Source: Armatimonadota bacterium (GTDB lineage: Bacteria > Sysuimicrobiota > Sysuimicrobiia > Sysuimicrobiales > Kaftiobacteriaceae). From it: DNA of 53,681 nucleotides. The stretch is from the NCBI GenBank assembly GCA_020028535.1, contig JAIBHM010000001.1, forward strand, positions 1 through 53,681, given 5' to 3'. Position numbers and translations under genes: made by a program. The notes beneath the pieces are model-generated. The model had not been told where the DNA came from. It saw only the letters and a program-made list of their open reading frames with translations, and searched no databases. Positions 44,465 to 51,644 of the stretch are shown piece by piece (the first letter of the stretch is position 1; each line of letters begins with the position of its first letter).

Positions 44465-44728
44465 ATGCCGGAGGTGCTCAAGGTTTCTGCTGACTCAAAA
44501 CCAAAGGCCGTGGCAGGCGCGCTGGCCGCCGTGTTACGGGAAAGGGGTTCGGTCGAGCTCCAGGCGGTGGGTGCCGGGGCGGTCAATCAGGCCGTCAAAG
44601 CCATCGCCATCAGTCGGGGCTTCGTCGCGCCGAACGGCATCGACCTTGTCGCGATTCCCGCGTTTACAAAAGTGATCATCGAAGGCGAGGAACGCACGGC
44701 GATCAGGTTCCTCGTGGAAGCCCGCTGA
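44465..44728 (+). CDS. spoVS: Stage V sporulation protein S homologue
   Basis: SpoVS-family protein of 87 residues. EVLKVSADSKPKAVAGAL, AVGAGAVNQAVKAIAISRG and DLVAIPAFTKVIIEGEERTA cover essentially the whole family. It is an Alba-like nucleic-acid-binding fold; in Bacillus it affects sporulation timing, but homologues occur in many non-spore-formers such as Thermus. ATG 44465 gives the family's canonical MxEVLKVSA start and has GGAG at 44452-44455. ATG 44426, with AGGGTGG five bases upstream, would add 13 residues and cannot be excluded. Sporulation should not be inferred from this gene alone. Confidence 0.92.
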   Translation: MPEVLKVSADSKPKAVAGALAAVLRERGSVELQAVGAGAVNQAVKAIAISRGFVAPNGIDLVAIPAFTKVIIEGEERTAIRFLVEAR

Positions 44729-44806
44729 GTTTCCCAGCCGCCTCGCGCACGTCTGCTGTTCCCTCGCGTCTGGACCGATTTCGTTTCGTGATAAGGTAAA
44801 GGAGCC

Positions 44807-45757
44807 ATGGAGAGCGGGTACGGCGGCCTCAAAGCGTTCTCCGGCACCGCGAACCGTGCGCTGGGCGAAGAGATCGCGAGTTACCTGAACATTGAGCTGG
44901 GCCGCGTGAACATCACGCGGTTCGCCGACGGCGAGATCTACGTCCGGTTCGAAGAGAACGCGCGCGGCGTGGACGCATTTGTGATCCAGCCAGTCTCGCA
45001 TCCCGTGAATGAGCATCTCATGGAGTTGCTCATCATGATCGACGCGCTGCGACGCGCCTCGGCCGGCCGGATCACGGCCGTCGTGCCCTACTACGGGTAC
45101 GCGCGCAAGGACAAGAAGGATGCGCCCCGCGAGCCCATCACGGGTCGACTCGTCGCGGATCTGTTGACCACCGCCGGCGCGAACCGCGTCCTCACGGTGG
45201 ACCTGCACGCGGGACAAATCGAAGGCTTCTTCAACATTCCGGTCGATCACCTGCGCGCGATGCCGTTGTTCGCCGATTACCTTCGGGAGAAGGATCTTCG
45301 GAACGCGGTCGTGGTGGCCGCCGACGACGGCGCGGTGAAACGCAGCAAACAGCTCGCCGACCGCCTGGACCTGCCGCTGGCGATCATCTTTCAGCGTCGG
45401 GTCGGGAAGGATGCGAAAGAACCGCTGCAGATCGTGGGCGAGGTAGAAGGCCGCACGCCGATCATGGTCGAGGACGTCATCGACACGGCCGGAACTCTGT
45501 CCGGTGCGGTGGAAGTCTTGATGGCGAAGGGTGCGCGCCCTGAAGTGTACATTTGCGCGACCCACGCCGTGTTTGCCCCCCCGGCCGTCCAGCGCTTGAG
45601 CCGTGAAGAGATCCGCGAAGTCATCGTCACCAACACGATTCCGCTTGAGGCGGAGAAGCGGTTGCCCAAGCTCAGCGTGCTCTCCGCCGCGCCCCTGCTG
45701 GCCGAGGCCATCCGCCGCATCCACCTGAACCAGTCCGTCAGCATTCTATTTACATGA
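44807..45757 (+). CDS. prs: Ribose-phosphate pyrophosphokinase
   Basis: Makes PRPP from ribose 5-phosphate and ATP for nucleotide, histidine and tryptophan synthesis; 316 residues, typical. FSGTANRALGEEIASYLNIE, the PYYGYARKDKK ATP-binding flexible region and VDLHAGQIEGFF are present. The PRPP-binding loop is VEDVIDTAGTLSGAVEVL; the usual first Asp pair reads Glu-Asp. ATG 44807 has AAAGGAG upstream. Its stop overlaps gltX by four bases. Confidence 0.96.
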   Translation: MESGYGGLKAFSGTANRALGEEIASYLNIELGRVNITRFADGEIYVRFEENARGVDAFVIQPVSHPVNEHLMELLIMIDALRRASAGRITAVVPYYGYARKDKKDAPREPITGRLVADLLTTAGANRVLTVDLHAGQIEGFFNIPVDHLRAMPLFADYLREKDLRNAVVVAADDGAVKRSKQLADRLDLPLAIIFQRRVGKDAKEPLQIVGEVEGRTPIMVEDVIDTAGTLSGAVEVLMAKGARPEVYICATHAVFAPPAVQRLSREEIREVIVTNTIPLEAEKRLPKLSVLSAAPLLAEAIRRIHLNQSVSILFT

Positions 45758-47195
45758 CGGTCCGCACGCGCTATGCGCCCAGCCCGACCGGATACCTGCA
45801 CATCGGCGGCGCGTGGATGGCGTTTTTCAACTGGCTGTTCGCGCGCAACCATGTCGGCGCGTTCGTGCTCCGCGTCGAAGACACGGACAGAACCCGGTCC
45901 AGCGAGGAGTACGAACGCGCCATCTTTGAAGATTTCAAGTGGCTCGGACTTGACTGGGATGAAGGGCCGGACGTCGGAGGGCCCTATGGACCCTACCGGC
46001 AAACCGAGCGGATGCATCTATATAGGAAGTACGCCGAGGAGCTCCTCGCGCGGGAGGCCGCCTACTATTGTTACTGCACTCCCGAAGAACTGGACGCCGA
46101 GCGTGCGCGTGCCCAGGCGGAGAAGCGGCCGTATCGGTATTCCGGCCGGTGCCGCGCGCTGACGGCGCAGCAGCGGGCGGAGTTCGAGCGCCAGGGCCGG
46201 CGGCCCACGATCCGGCTGCGCGTCCACGACTACGGTGAGACCATCGTGGTGGATGACCTGGTGCGCGGCCGAGTGGAGTTCGATCCGGAGCACCTCGATG
46301 ACTACATCATCGTGCGATCCGACGGCTCGCCCCTGTACAACTTTGCCAACGTCGTGGACGACCACACCATGGCGATCACCCACATCATCCGGGGCATCGA
46401 ACATCTTTCGAACACTCCCAAGCAGTGGGTAATGTACCGGGCGCTGGGGTGGGAGCCCCCCCAGGTCGCCCATCTCTCGAATATCCTCGGCAGCGACAAG
46501 AAGAAGCTCAGCAAACGGACCGGCGACACCGCCGTGCGTGACTATAAGAAGGAAGGATTCATCCCCGAGGCCCTGCTGAACTTCTTCGCGCTGATGGCCT
46601 GGTACCCTGAGGAGAATCGGGAGATTTTCTCCGTGCGGGAGCTGGTCGAGAAGTTCCGCATCGAGGACCTCGGCAAGGCCTCGCCGGTGTTCGACACGGC
46701 CAAGCTCACCTGGATGAACGGCGTCTACATGCGTGAGATGCTCAACCGGGAGCCTGAGCGCGTCGTGGAGGCCTGTCTCGAACCCCTGCGCAGCGCCGGA
46801 TTACTCGATGGGCAGGTCACACCCGAGACGCGGGACTACATCCGGCGCGTCATCGGGACTTCTTCTTCAAAGACGGGATTGAGTATGAGCCGGAGGCCGC
46901 CCGCCGCTACCTCAGCAATCCCGCCATCGGCCCGGTCCTGGCGGCCTTGCAGGAGCGGGTGACCCGCGCTCCGGCGTTGGGTTCGGCCGAAGCGGAGGCC
47001 GTTACTCGCGATCTGGCGGCGGAGCGGGGGATGGAGGCCCGCGAGATCGTCCATCCTACGCGCGTCGCGCTCACCGGCAAGACTGTCGGGCCGGGCCTCT
47101 TCGAGCTGATGGCGCTACTGGGCAAGGACCGGGTCGCCAGGCGTCTGGAGGCTGCCGTCGAGTACGTGCGGAAACACGGCGCCTCCAACCACTGA
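45754..47195 (+). pseudogene. gltX: Glutamyl-tRNA synthetase, disrupted by a deletion/frameshift near 46855
   Basis: Class I GluRS. The first 367 or so residues are intact: HIGH in SPTGYLHIGGA, VDDHTMAITHIIRGIEHLSN, and KMSKS as KKKLSKRTGD. At about 46855 the frame breaks: DYIRRVIG continues as a nonsense tail to a stop at 46962. The true sequence resumes one frame over as DFFFKDGIEYEPEAARRYLS (46857 on) and runs to HGASNH at 47195 with a normal anticodon-binding C-terminus. By comparison with the family, about 15-20 residues normally found between these two pieces are missing. The lesion is therefore a deletion of length 3n+1, not a single-base slip. Either this copy is dead and another GluRS exists, or the assembly is wrong. 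Confidence 0.85.
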
Positions 47196-47307
47196 TTGCT
47201 GCCTCAGACTCCACTCACCGCCTTCGCGAGTCCATTCGAATGACTGTTGCGGCCCGTTAAGACCGAATTGCGGACGTCTGCACGAGCATAGTCTACCCTC
47301 TGTCCAA

Positions 47308-47343
47308 CCCCGCCGCGCCACGCGCGGGCGCAACCGGGCGGGG
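47308..47343 (+). repeat. GC-rich stem-loop upstream of the small membrane pair
   Basis: CCCCGCC (47308-47314) pairs with GGCGGGG (47337-47343), and GCGCC (47315-47319) with GGCGC (47327-47331), separated by a five-base bulge. It lies 20 bases before the start at 47364, in the 168-base gap after gltX. It may be a 5'-UTR structure or a terminator-like element for gltX without a T-run. The rest of that gap shows no gene. Confidence 0.5.
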
Positions 47344-47363
47344 ACCTCAAGGGGGTAAGCGAG

Positions 47364-47633
47364 ATGATGAGGAAGGTCGCGTGTCTGTTGACGCTCGTCC
47401 TGTTGGTCGTGAACTTCTTCCAGCCGGTAGTGACGTTCTTCCCCCATCGCGGCGCGGAGTGGACGGCGCCGTGGCCTATGCGGATCGCGCAGGCGAGCAT
47501 CACCACGGCGTACCCCACAATGGAGGAATTGGAGCGCTGGGTGGCGTTTGCCATGCTCGCGTTCCTGTTCGAGCGGTTCGCCTTCAACCTGGAGCGTACA
47601 CTCGAATTGGTTCGCGAGATCATTGATAGATGA
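47364..47633 (+). CDS. Small membrane protein, unknown function
   Basis: 89 residues, no family recognised. The first hydrophobic segment (KVACLLTLVLLVVNFFQPVVTFF) is a signal anchor or helix. A short polar loop with AEWTAPWPMRIAQASITTAYP follows. A second helix-like stretch (ELERWVAFAMLAFLFERFAF) runs into an amphipathic tail ELVREIIDR. ATG 47364 has GGGGG upstream. Its end overlaps the next tiny gene as ATGA, so the two form a coupled pair. The layout is holin-like in size only; I see no other evidence for that. Confidence 0.6.
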   Translation: MMRKVACLLTLVLLVVNFFQPVVTFFPHRGAEWTAPWPMRIAQASITTAYPTMEELERWVAFAMLAFLFERFAFNLERTLELVREIIDR

Positions 47634-47782
47634 AGGACAGCGCGCTCTACATGGCCCTGGGAGTTGCATCAGGACTGCTGCTGGCGCGGATCGTGCCGAA
47701 CGTTTGGTGGGCGAACCTGCTGACGGTCGGGTTGCTCCTGGCTATTTGGCTCTGCATAAAGTGGCGGCAGCGACACGCTTAG
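47630..47782 (+). CDS. Tiny membrane protein, translationally coupled to the previous gene
   Basis: 50 residues: MKDSALYMALGVASGLLLAR, then a Trp-rich turn (NVWWANLL), a second hydrophobic run (TVGLLLAIWLCI) and a basic tail KWRQRHA. Two short membrane segments or a re-entrant hairpin are likely. The ATG overlaps the preceding stop by four bases (ATGA), the best evidence that it is a real gene. No family is recognised. Confidence 0.5.
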   Translation: MKDSALYMALGVASGLLLARIVPNVWWANLLTVGLLLAIWLCIKWRQRHA

Positions 47783-47808
47783 CCTTCCTGCCGCGTTGGA
47801 AACGGAGA

Positions 47809-47845
47809 GGGGGCCACGCGGGAAAAACTGCTCGCGATGGCCCCC
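47809..47845 (+). repeat. Stem-loop downstream of the small membrane pair
   Basis: GGGGGCCACGCG (47809-47820) pairs with CGCG-a-TGGCCCCC (47833-47845), 12 pairs with one bulged A and a 12-base loop. It lies 27 bases after the stop of the tiny gene. A T-run is lacking, so it is at best a weak or Rho-assisted terminator. Confidence 0.5.
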
Positions 47846-47852
47846 GTCCTGA

Positions 47853-48081
47853 TTGGAAACCTCGTGGTGGGTTTACCCGCACTGGTACATTCGCTTTCAC
47901 TCTCCAGGCGGCGTCCGCCTGGCGTTTGGCCGGCGCCGGCTGCAGGAGTGGGCGGATCACATTCTCAGCTTGATGCGGAATGCTGACGACGGCTGGGTCT
48001 ATTTCAACAACGACGCACAGGGCGCCCGCCATTCACGATGCAAAGACGCTGCAGGAGCTTCTCAACTCGGTCCGGACCTAG
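47853..48081 (+). pseudogene. Decayed 3' end of a DUF72 (YecE-like) gene
   Basis: The translated piece HWYIRFHSPGGVRLAF, LQEWADHILSLM and GWVYFNNDAQG matches the C-terminal third of DUF72 proteins. After GA, one extra C in the run near 48030 shifts the frame. Ignoring it, the reading continues AAIHDAKTLQELLNSVRT and stops at 48081, as expected for the family. The N-terminal two-thirds are absent. The remnant borders tRNA-Gln, a site where repeated insertions and deletions may have occurred. Confidence 0.65.
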
Positions 48082-48134
48082 TTCTGTTCGGTGATCAAAA
48101 CGGGTTAGGACTCCCCAAATGGCCCTGTCACTTC

Positions 48135-48140
48135 TATAAT
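48135..48140 (+). promoter_or_regulatory. tRNA-Gln -10 element
   Basis: Perfect TATAAT (48135-48140) 17 bases before the first base of tRNA-Gln, so transcription would begin about 10 bases before the mature 5' end. No strong -35 is visible. Confidence 0.6.
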
Positions 48141-48157
48141 GAGGGATGGTCTTCCGC

Positions 48158-48231
48158 TGGGGGATCGTCTAGTGGTAGGACGGCGGGCTCTGGACCCGTT
48201 AGCGGGGGTTCGAATCCTCCTCCCCCAGCCA
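48158..48231 (+). tRNA. tRNA-Gln (anticodon CUG)
   Basis: A 74-base cloverleaf including an encoded CCA. The acceptor stem is TGGGGGA (48158-48164) with TCCCCCA (48221-48227), G as discriminator, then CCA. The D-loop carries AGTGGTAGG. The anticodon stem GCGGG/CCCGT closes the loop CTCTGGA, giving anticodon CTG, which reads CAG. The T-arm holds GGTTCGAATCC. The 3' 13 bases recur at 50450-50462 (see repeat entries). Confidence 0.95.
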
Positions 48232-48650
48232 TCGTGTATGACCCCTCACTTTTGCCAATACTTCAAACGGCGGAAACAGGTTCAGACGGGCGTTTCGGTC
48301 TTTCAATGTGGCGTTCGAAGCGACCAATTTCATGACCGCTAGCTTGCGCTCGTCGGTCCCCACTTCGTAGACCTGCCGCAGGCGACCGGCTAGCTGGAGC
48401 AGCAACTCGGCCTCCTCGAAAAACCGCTCTTGAGCTACCTCCAGGGCGTGGACCTCGGTCTCGATCACAAGCTGCTCTTCCTTGAGGGCGGCGTATTTGC
48501 GTTTGTACTCCTCGTCCGGGACTACGCCGGCGAGGTGACGGTCCAAGAGGACATCTTTCTTCTTCCGCACGTCGTCGTAACGGGTTCGGAGCGCCGCTAG
48601 GGCCGCTGCTCGGTACTCCCGCTCTTGCCCGTGTAAGTTGGTCAGCTTAT
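48199..48650 (-). pseudogene. Large serine recombinase, C-terminal remnant
   Basis: The minus-strand frame holds the coiled-coil C-terminal part of a large serine recombinase/resolvase: KKKDVLLDRHLAGVVPDEEY and ALKEEQLVIETEVHALE. These are followed by the family's closing beta segment ASNATLKDRNARLNLFPPFE. The catalytic N-terminal domain and most of the DNA-binding region are missing. An in-frame stop lies just beyond the VOC gene end, so the break is near 48650. The last residues (EEDSNPR) are simply the tRNA-Gln 3' end read in reverse. It marks a former integrated element next to the tRNA. Confidence 0.75.
48219..48231 (+). repeat. Candidate att repeat, left copy (3' end of tRNA-Gln)
   Basis: CCTCCCCCAGCCA, the terminal 13 bases of tRNA-Gln, is repeated exactly and in the same orientation at 50450-50462. 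This is the usual signature left by integration at a tRNA 3' end. Confidence 0.6.
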
Positions 48651-48979
48651 TTTGGTGACTGCCTAAGACCTAGTACGTTGCCATTAGCATCTTTGACCTG
48701 TGCAATTAGCATGCCTCCTCCAACGTCTTTGATGTCTTGATGCGACGTCGCACCAGCGTCTAGTAGGGTCTTTAAATAACTTTTGATATCGGCAACATCT
48801 ATATAGCCAACTACTGCTTGGCCGTGGGGGTCTAGGCCAACTTCTAGGTCATTGAGCTTATACCCGACGTAATATGGCCCATCTACATAGGGCTTAACTC
48901 CGAAAAATTTGCCGTATAAAGTTTTTGCTCCTTCTAAGTCCTCTACTGGGTACACGATAAGTTTGATATTTTGAGTCAT
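48647..48979 (-). CDS. VOC (glyoxalase/bleomycin-resistance fold) family protein
   Basis: 110 residues, a single vicinal-oxygen-chelate unit: KLIVYPVEDLEGAKTLYGKFFG, VGYKLNDLEVGL and LIAQVKDANGNVLGLRQ. VOC proteins include glyoxalase I, dioxygenases and antibiotic-binding proteins; which applies here cannot be told. A typical metal-ligand set is not evident. ATG 48979 has AGGAGG upstream on the minus strand. Its AT-rich sequence differs sharply from the chromosome and indicates transfer. The 3' end abuts the recombinase relic. Confidence 0.85.
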   Translation of the reverse strand: MTQNIKLIVYPVEDLEGAKTLYGKFFGVKPYVDGPYYVGYKLNDLEVGLDPHGQAVVGYIDVADIKSYLKTLLDAGATSHQDIKDVGGGMLIAQVKDANGNVLGLRQSPK

Positions 48980-49161
48980 TAAGGGTCCTCCTATTGAAAT
49001 TGCTTCTTACGGAACATGGTCATAAACTAATTGTACACCCACGAATGTTCATAGTACTACCTAACACATGTCACGAACTTGAGTAGTAGTCTAAGAAGGT
49101 ATCGAGAATGCGGATTGGGCTGTACAAAGTGCGAAAAGGTTCCTGACCGGCATGCTCAGCC

Positions 49162-49213
49162 AAGTTCGAAGATCATCCACTGTCCCCGGGGCACAGTCAA
49201 CTCTCTCGAACTT
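49162..49213 (+). repeat. Nested dyad before the truncated RibD-like gene
   Basis: Outer arms AAGTTCGA (49162-49169) and TCGAACTT (49206-49213) enclose the near-palindrome CTGTCCCCGGGGCACAG (49180-49196). A T-rich stretch (TTTCTTCT) follows. It could be a terminator, or a recombination or regulator site of the former element. Apart from it, the 254-base gap 48980-49233 holds no gene I can support; ATTGTA at 49030-49035 (TACAAT on the minus strand) may be the VOC -10. Confidence 0.45.
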
Positions 49214-49233
49214 AGTTTCTTCTAGGAGGCTTT

Positions 49234-49380
49234 ATGGCTAAAGTCATTTTGGGAATGACATTGTCACTGGACGGGTTTATCAACGATCGTACTGGCAAAG
49301 TGGGCGCGCTGTATCCTGATCTCTATGTATTGCGAAATACCGAGCCGATGCGGGAATCCATACAGAACACATCAAGCTGA
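49234..49380 (+). pseudogene. Truncated RibD C-terminal/dihydrofolate-reductase-like gene
   Basis: 48 codons starting with ATG after TAGGAGG: MAKVILGMTLSLDGFINDRT, then VGALYPDLYVLRNTEPMRE. This is the N-terminus of the RibD_C-type reductase family, which normally runs to about 180-220 residues. Homology ends at about 49370 and a stop follows at 49378, so the remainder was deleted. The good ribosome-binding site suggests recent loss. Confidence 0.7.
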
Positions 49381-49437
49381 ACGCAGACTCTCCTTGCTAC
49401 CACCGCGCTTGTCCGCCGATAGGGGTACGAGAGCTAA

Positions 49438-50250
49438 GTGGAGAAAAGTCATGAGCCGAATTTGGAAAACAATCTTGACATACCACAATACAGCTTGGAG
49501 AAAACCCTGTTGGTTTGGGCAGCTGCAACCATCCCCATGGGGATTTTGGGATGGCTTGTGGCTCCGGCCCTGGCACATGACCCACAGAAGCTAGATTCCC
49601 GACGGCTCGCCATGCTTACAGTCGGATTGGTATGGCAGTTTGTTCTGGTATTGATTTTACTCCACCAAGAAGCAGGCAACCTGCGTTGGTCAACGATCCG
49701 GCAGCGCCTCTGGCTGAATAGGCCGCGCTCTCCACAAACCATGAAACCACGTGGTCGTTTGTGGTGGTGGCTTGTTCCGCTCATTGTTCTGACGGCGATA
49801 TACGAGTTGCAGGTCGGCGGGATGTTGGACAAGCTTTGGACTTCAGTGTTTCCATTCCTTGCAGAACCGCAGGGACTTGCTTTGGGGAGTGCCCTCGAGT
49901 CGCCAGAAACTAGATCTCAAATGGTGGGGTCATGGGACTTCTTGGGCCTCTTTTTGCTGTCGGCACTATTCAATACGGTCTTAGGGGAGGAACTCTTGTT
50001 TCGCGGGTTATTGTTGCCTCGAATGGCTGGAGTATTTCGGAAATGGGATTGGGTGATGAATGGGTTGCTATTTGGTTTTTATCACGTGCACACACCTTGG
50101 AACATGCTCAGTAGTGCAATTGAGGGAATACTGCTCTTTGCTCTTCCGACCCGATATTTCCGCAGTTCATGGTTTGGAGTGATTCCCCATTCCGGGCAAA
50201 GCATATTCTTTGCCATCCTTCTCTTGCTCCTTGTACTTGGATTGGCGTAG
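49438..50250 (+). CDS. CPBP-family intramembrane metalloprotease homologue
   Basis: 270 residues with about seven membrane segments. The CPBP (Abi/CAAX protease-like) motifs are complete: EE-x3-R in LGEELLFRGLLLPRM, F-x3-H in LLFGFYHVHTPW, and a final His in GVIPHSGQSIFF. Family members cleave prenylated or other membrane substrates, and some give bacteriocin self-immunity. Base composition is AT-rich and foreign-looking, within the tRNA-Gln island. The GTG start at 49438 has only a weak site; the next Met is too far in. It may be the island's surviving cargo gene. Confidence 0.85.
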   Translation: MEKSHEPNLENNLDIPQYSLEKTLLVWAAATIPMGILGWLVAPALAHDPQKLDSRRLAMLTVGLVWQFVLVLILLHQEAGNLRWSTIRQRLWLNRPRSPQTMKPRGRLWWWLVPLIVLTAIYELQVGGMLDKLWTSVFPFLAEPQGLALGSALESPETRSQMVGSWDFLGLFLLSALFNTVLGEELLFRGLLLPRMAGVFRKWDWVMNGLLFGFYHVHTPWNMLSSAIEGILLFALPTRYFRSSWFGVIPHSGQSIFFAILLLLLVLGLA

Positions 50251-50449
50251 AGGAGGCTACACTGGGTTGCAGACGACAGCCACTGCGCGGTGCCGATGAC
50301 GTTGACCAGTTAGGCCGAAAGAGGGGCCCGTCATGATGAAACGGAGGGGTGAACGTTCAACTCGTCGGAGCCTGCGCTCCAGGACTTTTCGCTCTGTTAG
50401 GTGGCGAGTCGGACCTGTACACTGAGCGTCTGTACTTTCGAGAACGCGA

Positions 50450-50462
50450 CCTCCCCCAGCCA
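50450..50462 (+). repeat. Candidate att repeat, right copy
   Basis: Exact 13-base copy of the tRNA-Gln 3' end (CCTCCCCCAGCCA), 2.2 kb downstream. GC content is back to the chromosomal level around it. The stretch 50251-50537 otherwise contains no gene I can recognise; a short minus-strand frame with EIWLGEVAFSKVQTL may be a decayed remnant. Confidence 0.55.
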
Positions 50463-50537
50463 GATTTCGCCCTGCTCGCGGCAAGCGCAGGTAAACTCGA
50501 CACGCAGTGCGCGCTGGCGCGTTGGTGATGAGATGGG

Positions 50538-50987
50538 TCAGGCCGGAGTCGATGCGCCTCGCATCAGCGCGACATGAAGTTTGAGGTCGCCGGCACCGTC
50601 GCGCTTCAGGATATACGTTGACGCTTCTTCGCCCATCTCGTTGCCACGGCTGTCCAGGTACGGCCACCGCACATCGACGACCGCGATCCGATCCGTGGCC
50701 CACTCGAGCCTCTGGATGTCCGCGTGCGTGTCGGTAATGCCCCGGGCGTTGTATTGCTCTTTTGCGCCCGAGAAGAACCGTTCGACCTCATCGAGAGAGG
50801 TCACCGCTTTGATGTCATCGTCTCCTATCACTAAGGCCGGGACCGCCCACATCGATGCGACCGTGCGGCCGTCGCCGCGAGTGAGCGCGCCTGCCAGTCG
50901 ATCGAGGAACTCCTGCACGATGGCGTCTCCGCGGTCCGGTTTGGCTGCCGCGTTTTTCGGTCTGGTTGGGGTGCCGCGCTGGTCCAT
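50538..50987 (-). CDS. SnoaL/NTF2-like domain protein
   Basis: 149 residues with a cone-shaped NTF2-like fold. The initial helix is VQEFLDRLAGALTRGDGRTV, then MWAVPALVIGDDDIKAVTS and VERFFSGAKEQY. The beta-sheet strands follow (DRIAVVDVRWPYLDSRGNE, TYILKRDGAGDLKLHVALM). Such proteins are small-molecule-binding or SnoaL-like enzymes; the activity cannot be assigned. ATG 50987 has AGGAGG nine bases upstream on the minus strand. It is divergent from the YdeI-like gene. Confidence 0.75.
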   Translation of the reverse strand: MDQRGTPTRPKNAAAKPDRGDAIVQEFLDRLAGALTRGDGRTVASMWAVPALVIGDDDIKAVTSLDEVERFFSGAKEQYNARGITDTHADIQRLEWATDRIAVVDVRWPYLDSRGNEMGEEASTYILKRDGAGDLKLHVALMRGASTPA

Positions 50988-51059
50988 GCGGTGTGCCTCC
51001 TCATACCTGGGTACACAAATCTTACCCTGACTCCACGCGGGCGGAAAGAGAGAGCCTCG

Positions 51060-51644
51060 ATGAAAGCCAGGTTTTTCAGATCACCATCCGACTTGCGGGC
51101 GTGGTTTGATGCGCACCACGGGACCGCCAAAGAGCTCTGGGTGGGATTCCGCAAGAAGAGTTCAGGGAAGCCCAGCATCACCTGGCCGGAGGCCGTGGAT
51201 AAAGCCCTGTCCGTGGGATGGATCGATGGCGTGCGCAAACGGATTGACGACGTCAGCTACACGATCCGGTTTACGCCGCGAAAATCGGGAAGTATCTGGA
51301 GCAATGTCAACGTCAAACGCGCGAAGGCACTCGCCAGGCTCGGGCGGATGCGGCCCGCGGGTATCAAAGCATATCAGGCAAGGAGCGAAAAGAAGTCAGG
51401 TGTGTATTCGTATGAACAGAAGCGTCAGGGGCTTAACCCCGCATACCTGAAGGGATTGAAGGCGAGCGGGGATGCGTGGCGGTTCTTCAACAGGCAGCCT
51501 CCCTGGTATCGGCGAGCCGCCGGCCATTGGGTATTGAGCGCGAAGAAAGAAGAGACCAGGCTCCGGCGCCTCGAGACGCTGATCAGCGATTCGCAGCGTG
51601 GGCGAACGGTTGCGCCGTTGACACGCCCCACCGGGGGACGATGA
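51060..51644 (+). CDS. YdeI/OmpD-associated family protein
   Basis: 194 residues of the YdeI (bacteriocin-protection-like) family. FRSPSDLRAWFDAHHGTAKELWVGF and ITWPEAVDKALSVGWIDGVRK are the family hallmarks. RFTPRKSGSIWSNVNVKR follows, and the C-terminal helical part has PPWYRRAAGHWVLSAKKEETR. In enterobacteria YdeI is linked to stress and antimicrobial-peptide resistance; the biochemical role is unknown. ATG 51060 fits the family start and has a purine-rich GAAAGAGAGAG upstream. It converges on the next gene with no intergenic bases. Confidence 0.88.
   Translation: MKARFFRSPSDLRAWFDAHHGTAKELWVGFRKKSSGKPSITWPEAVDKALSVGWIDGVRKRIDDVSYTIRFTPRKSGSIWSNVNVKRAKALARLGRMRPAGIKAYQARSEKKSGVYSYEQKRQGLNPAYLKGLKASGDAWRFFNRQPPWYRRAAGHWVLSAKKEETRLRRLETLISDSQRGRTVAPLTRPTGGR

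Larger units (their letters stand above)
48232..50449. mobile_element. Remnant genomic island at tRNA-Gln
   Basis: Between the two 13-bp repeats the base composition drops: sample lines at 48841 and 50041 count 45 % and 43 % GC, against about 60-70 % in the flanking genes. It holds a recombinase relic, a VOC protein, a truncated RibD-like gene and a CPBP homologue. The strands are mixed and the spacers longer than elsewhere. No intact integrase remains, so it is probably immobile now. Confidence 0.6.

Noticed and set aside
44465..44728. Inference that the organism forms endospores
   Set aside because: SpoVS occurs in many non-sporulating phyla, and no other sporulation gene is in the window.
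47853..48335. A 160-residue protein running through tRNA-Gln on the + strand
   Set aside because: Only the first part matches DUF72, the match then continues in another frame, and the rest is tRNA and spacer sequence.
50257..50703. Minus-strand gene overlapping the SnoaL-like gene
   Set aside because: No recognisable domain, and it overlaps a better supported gene that has a ribosome-binding site. Arg-rich composition is typical of out-of-frame reading.
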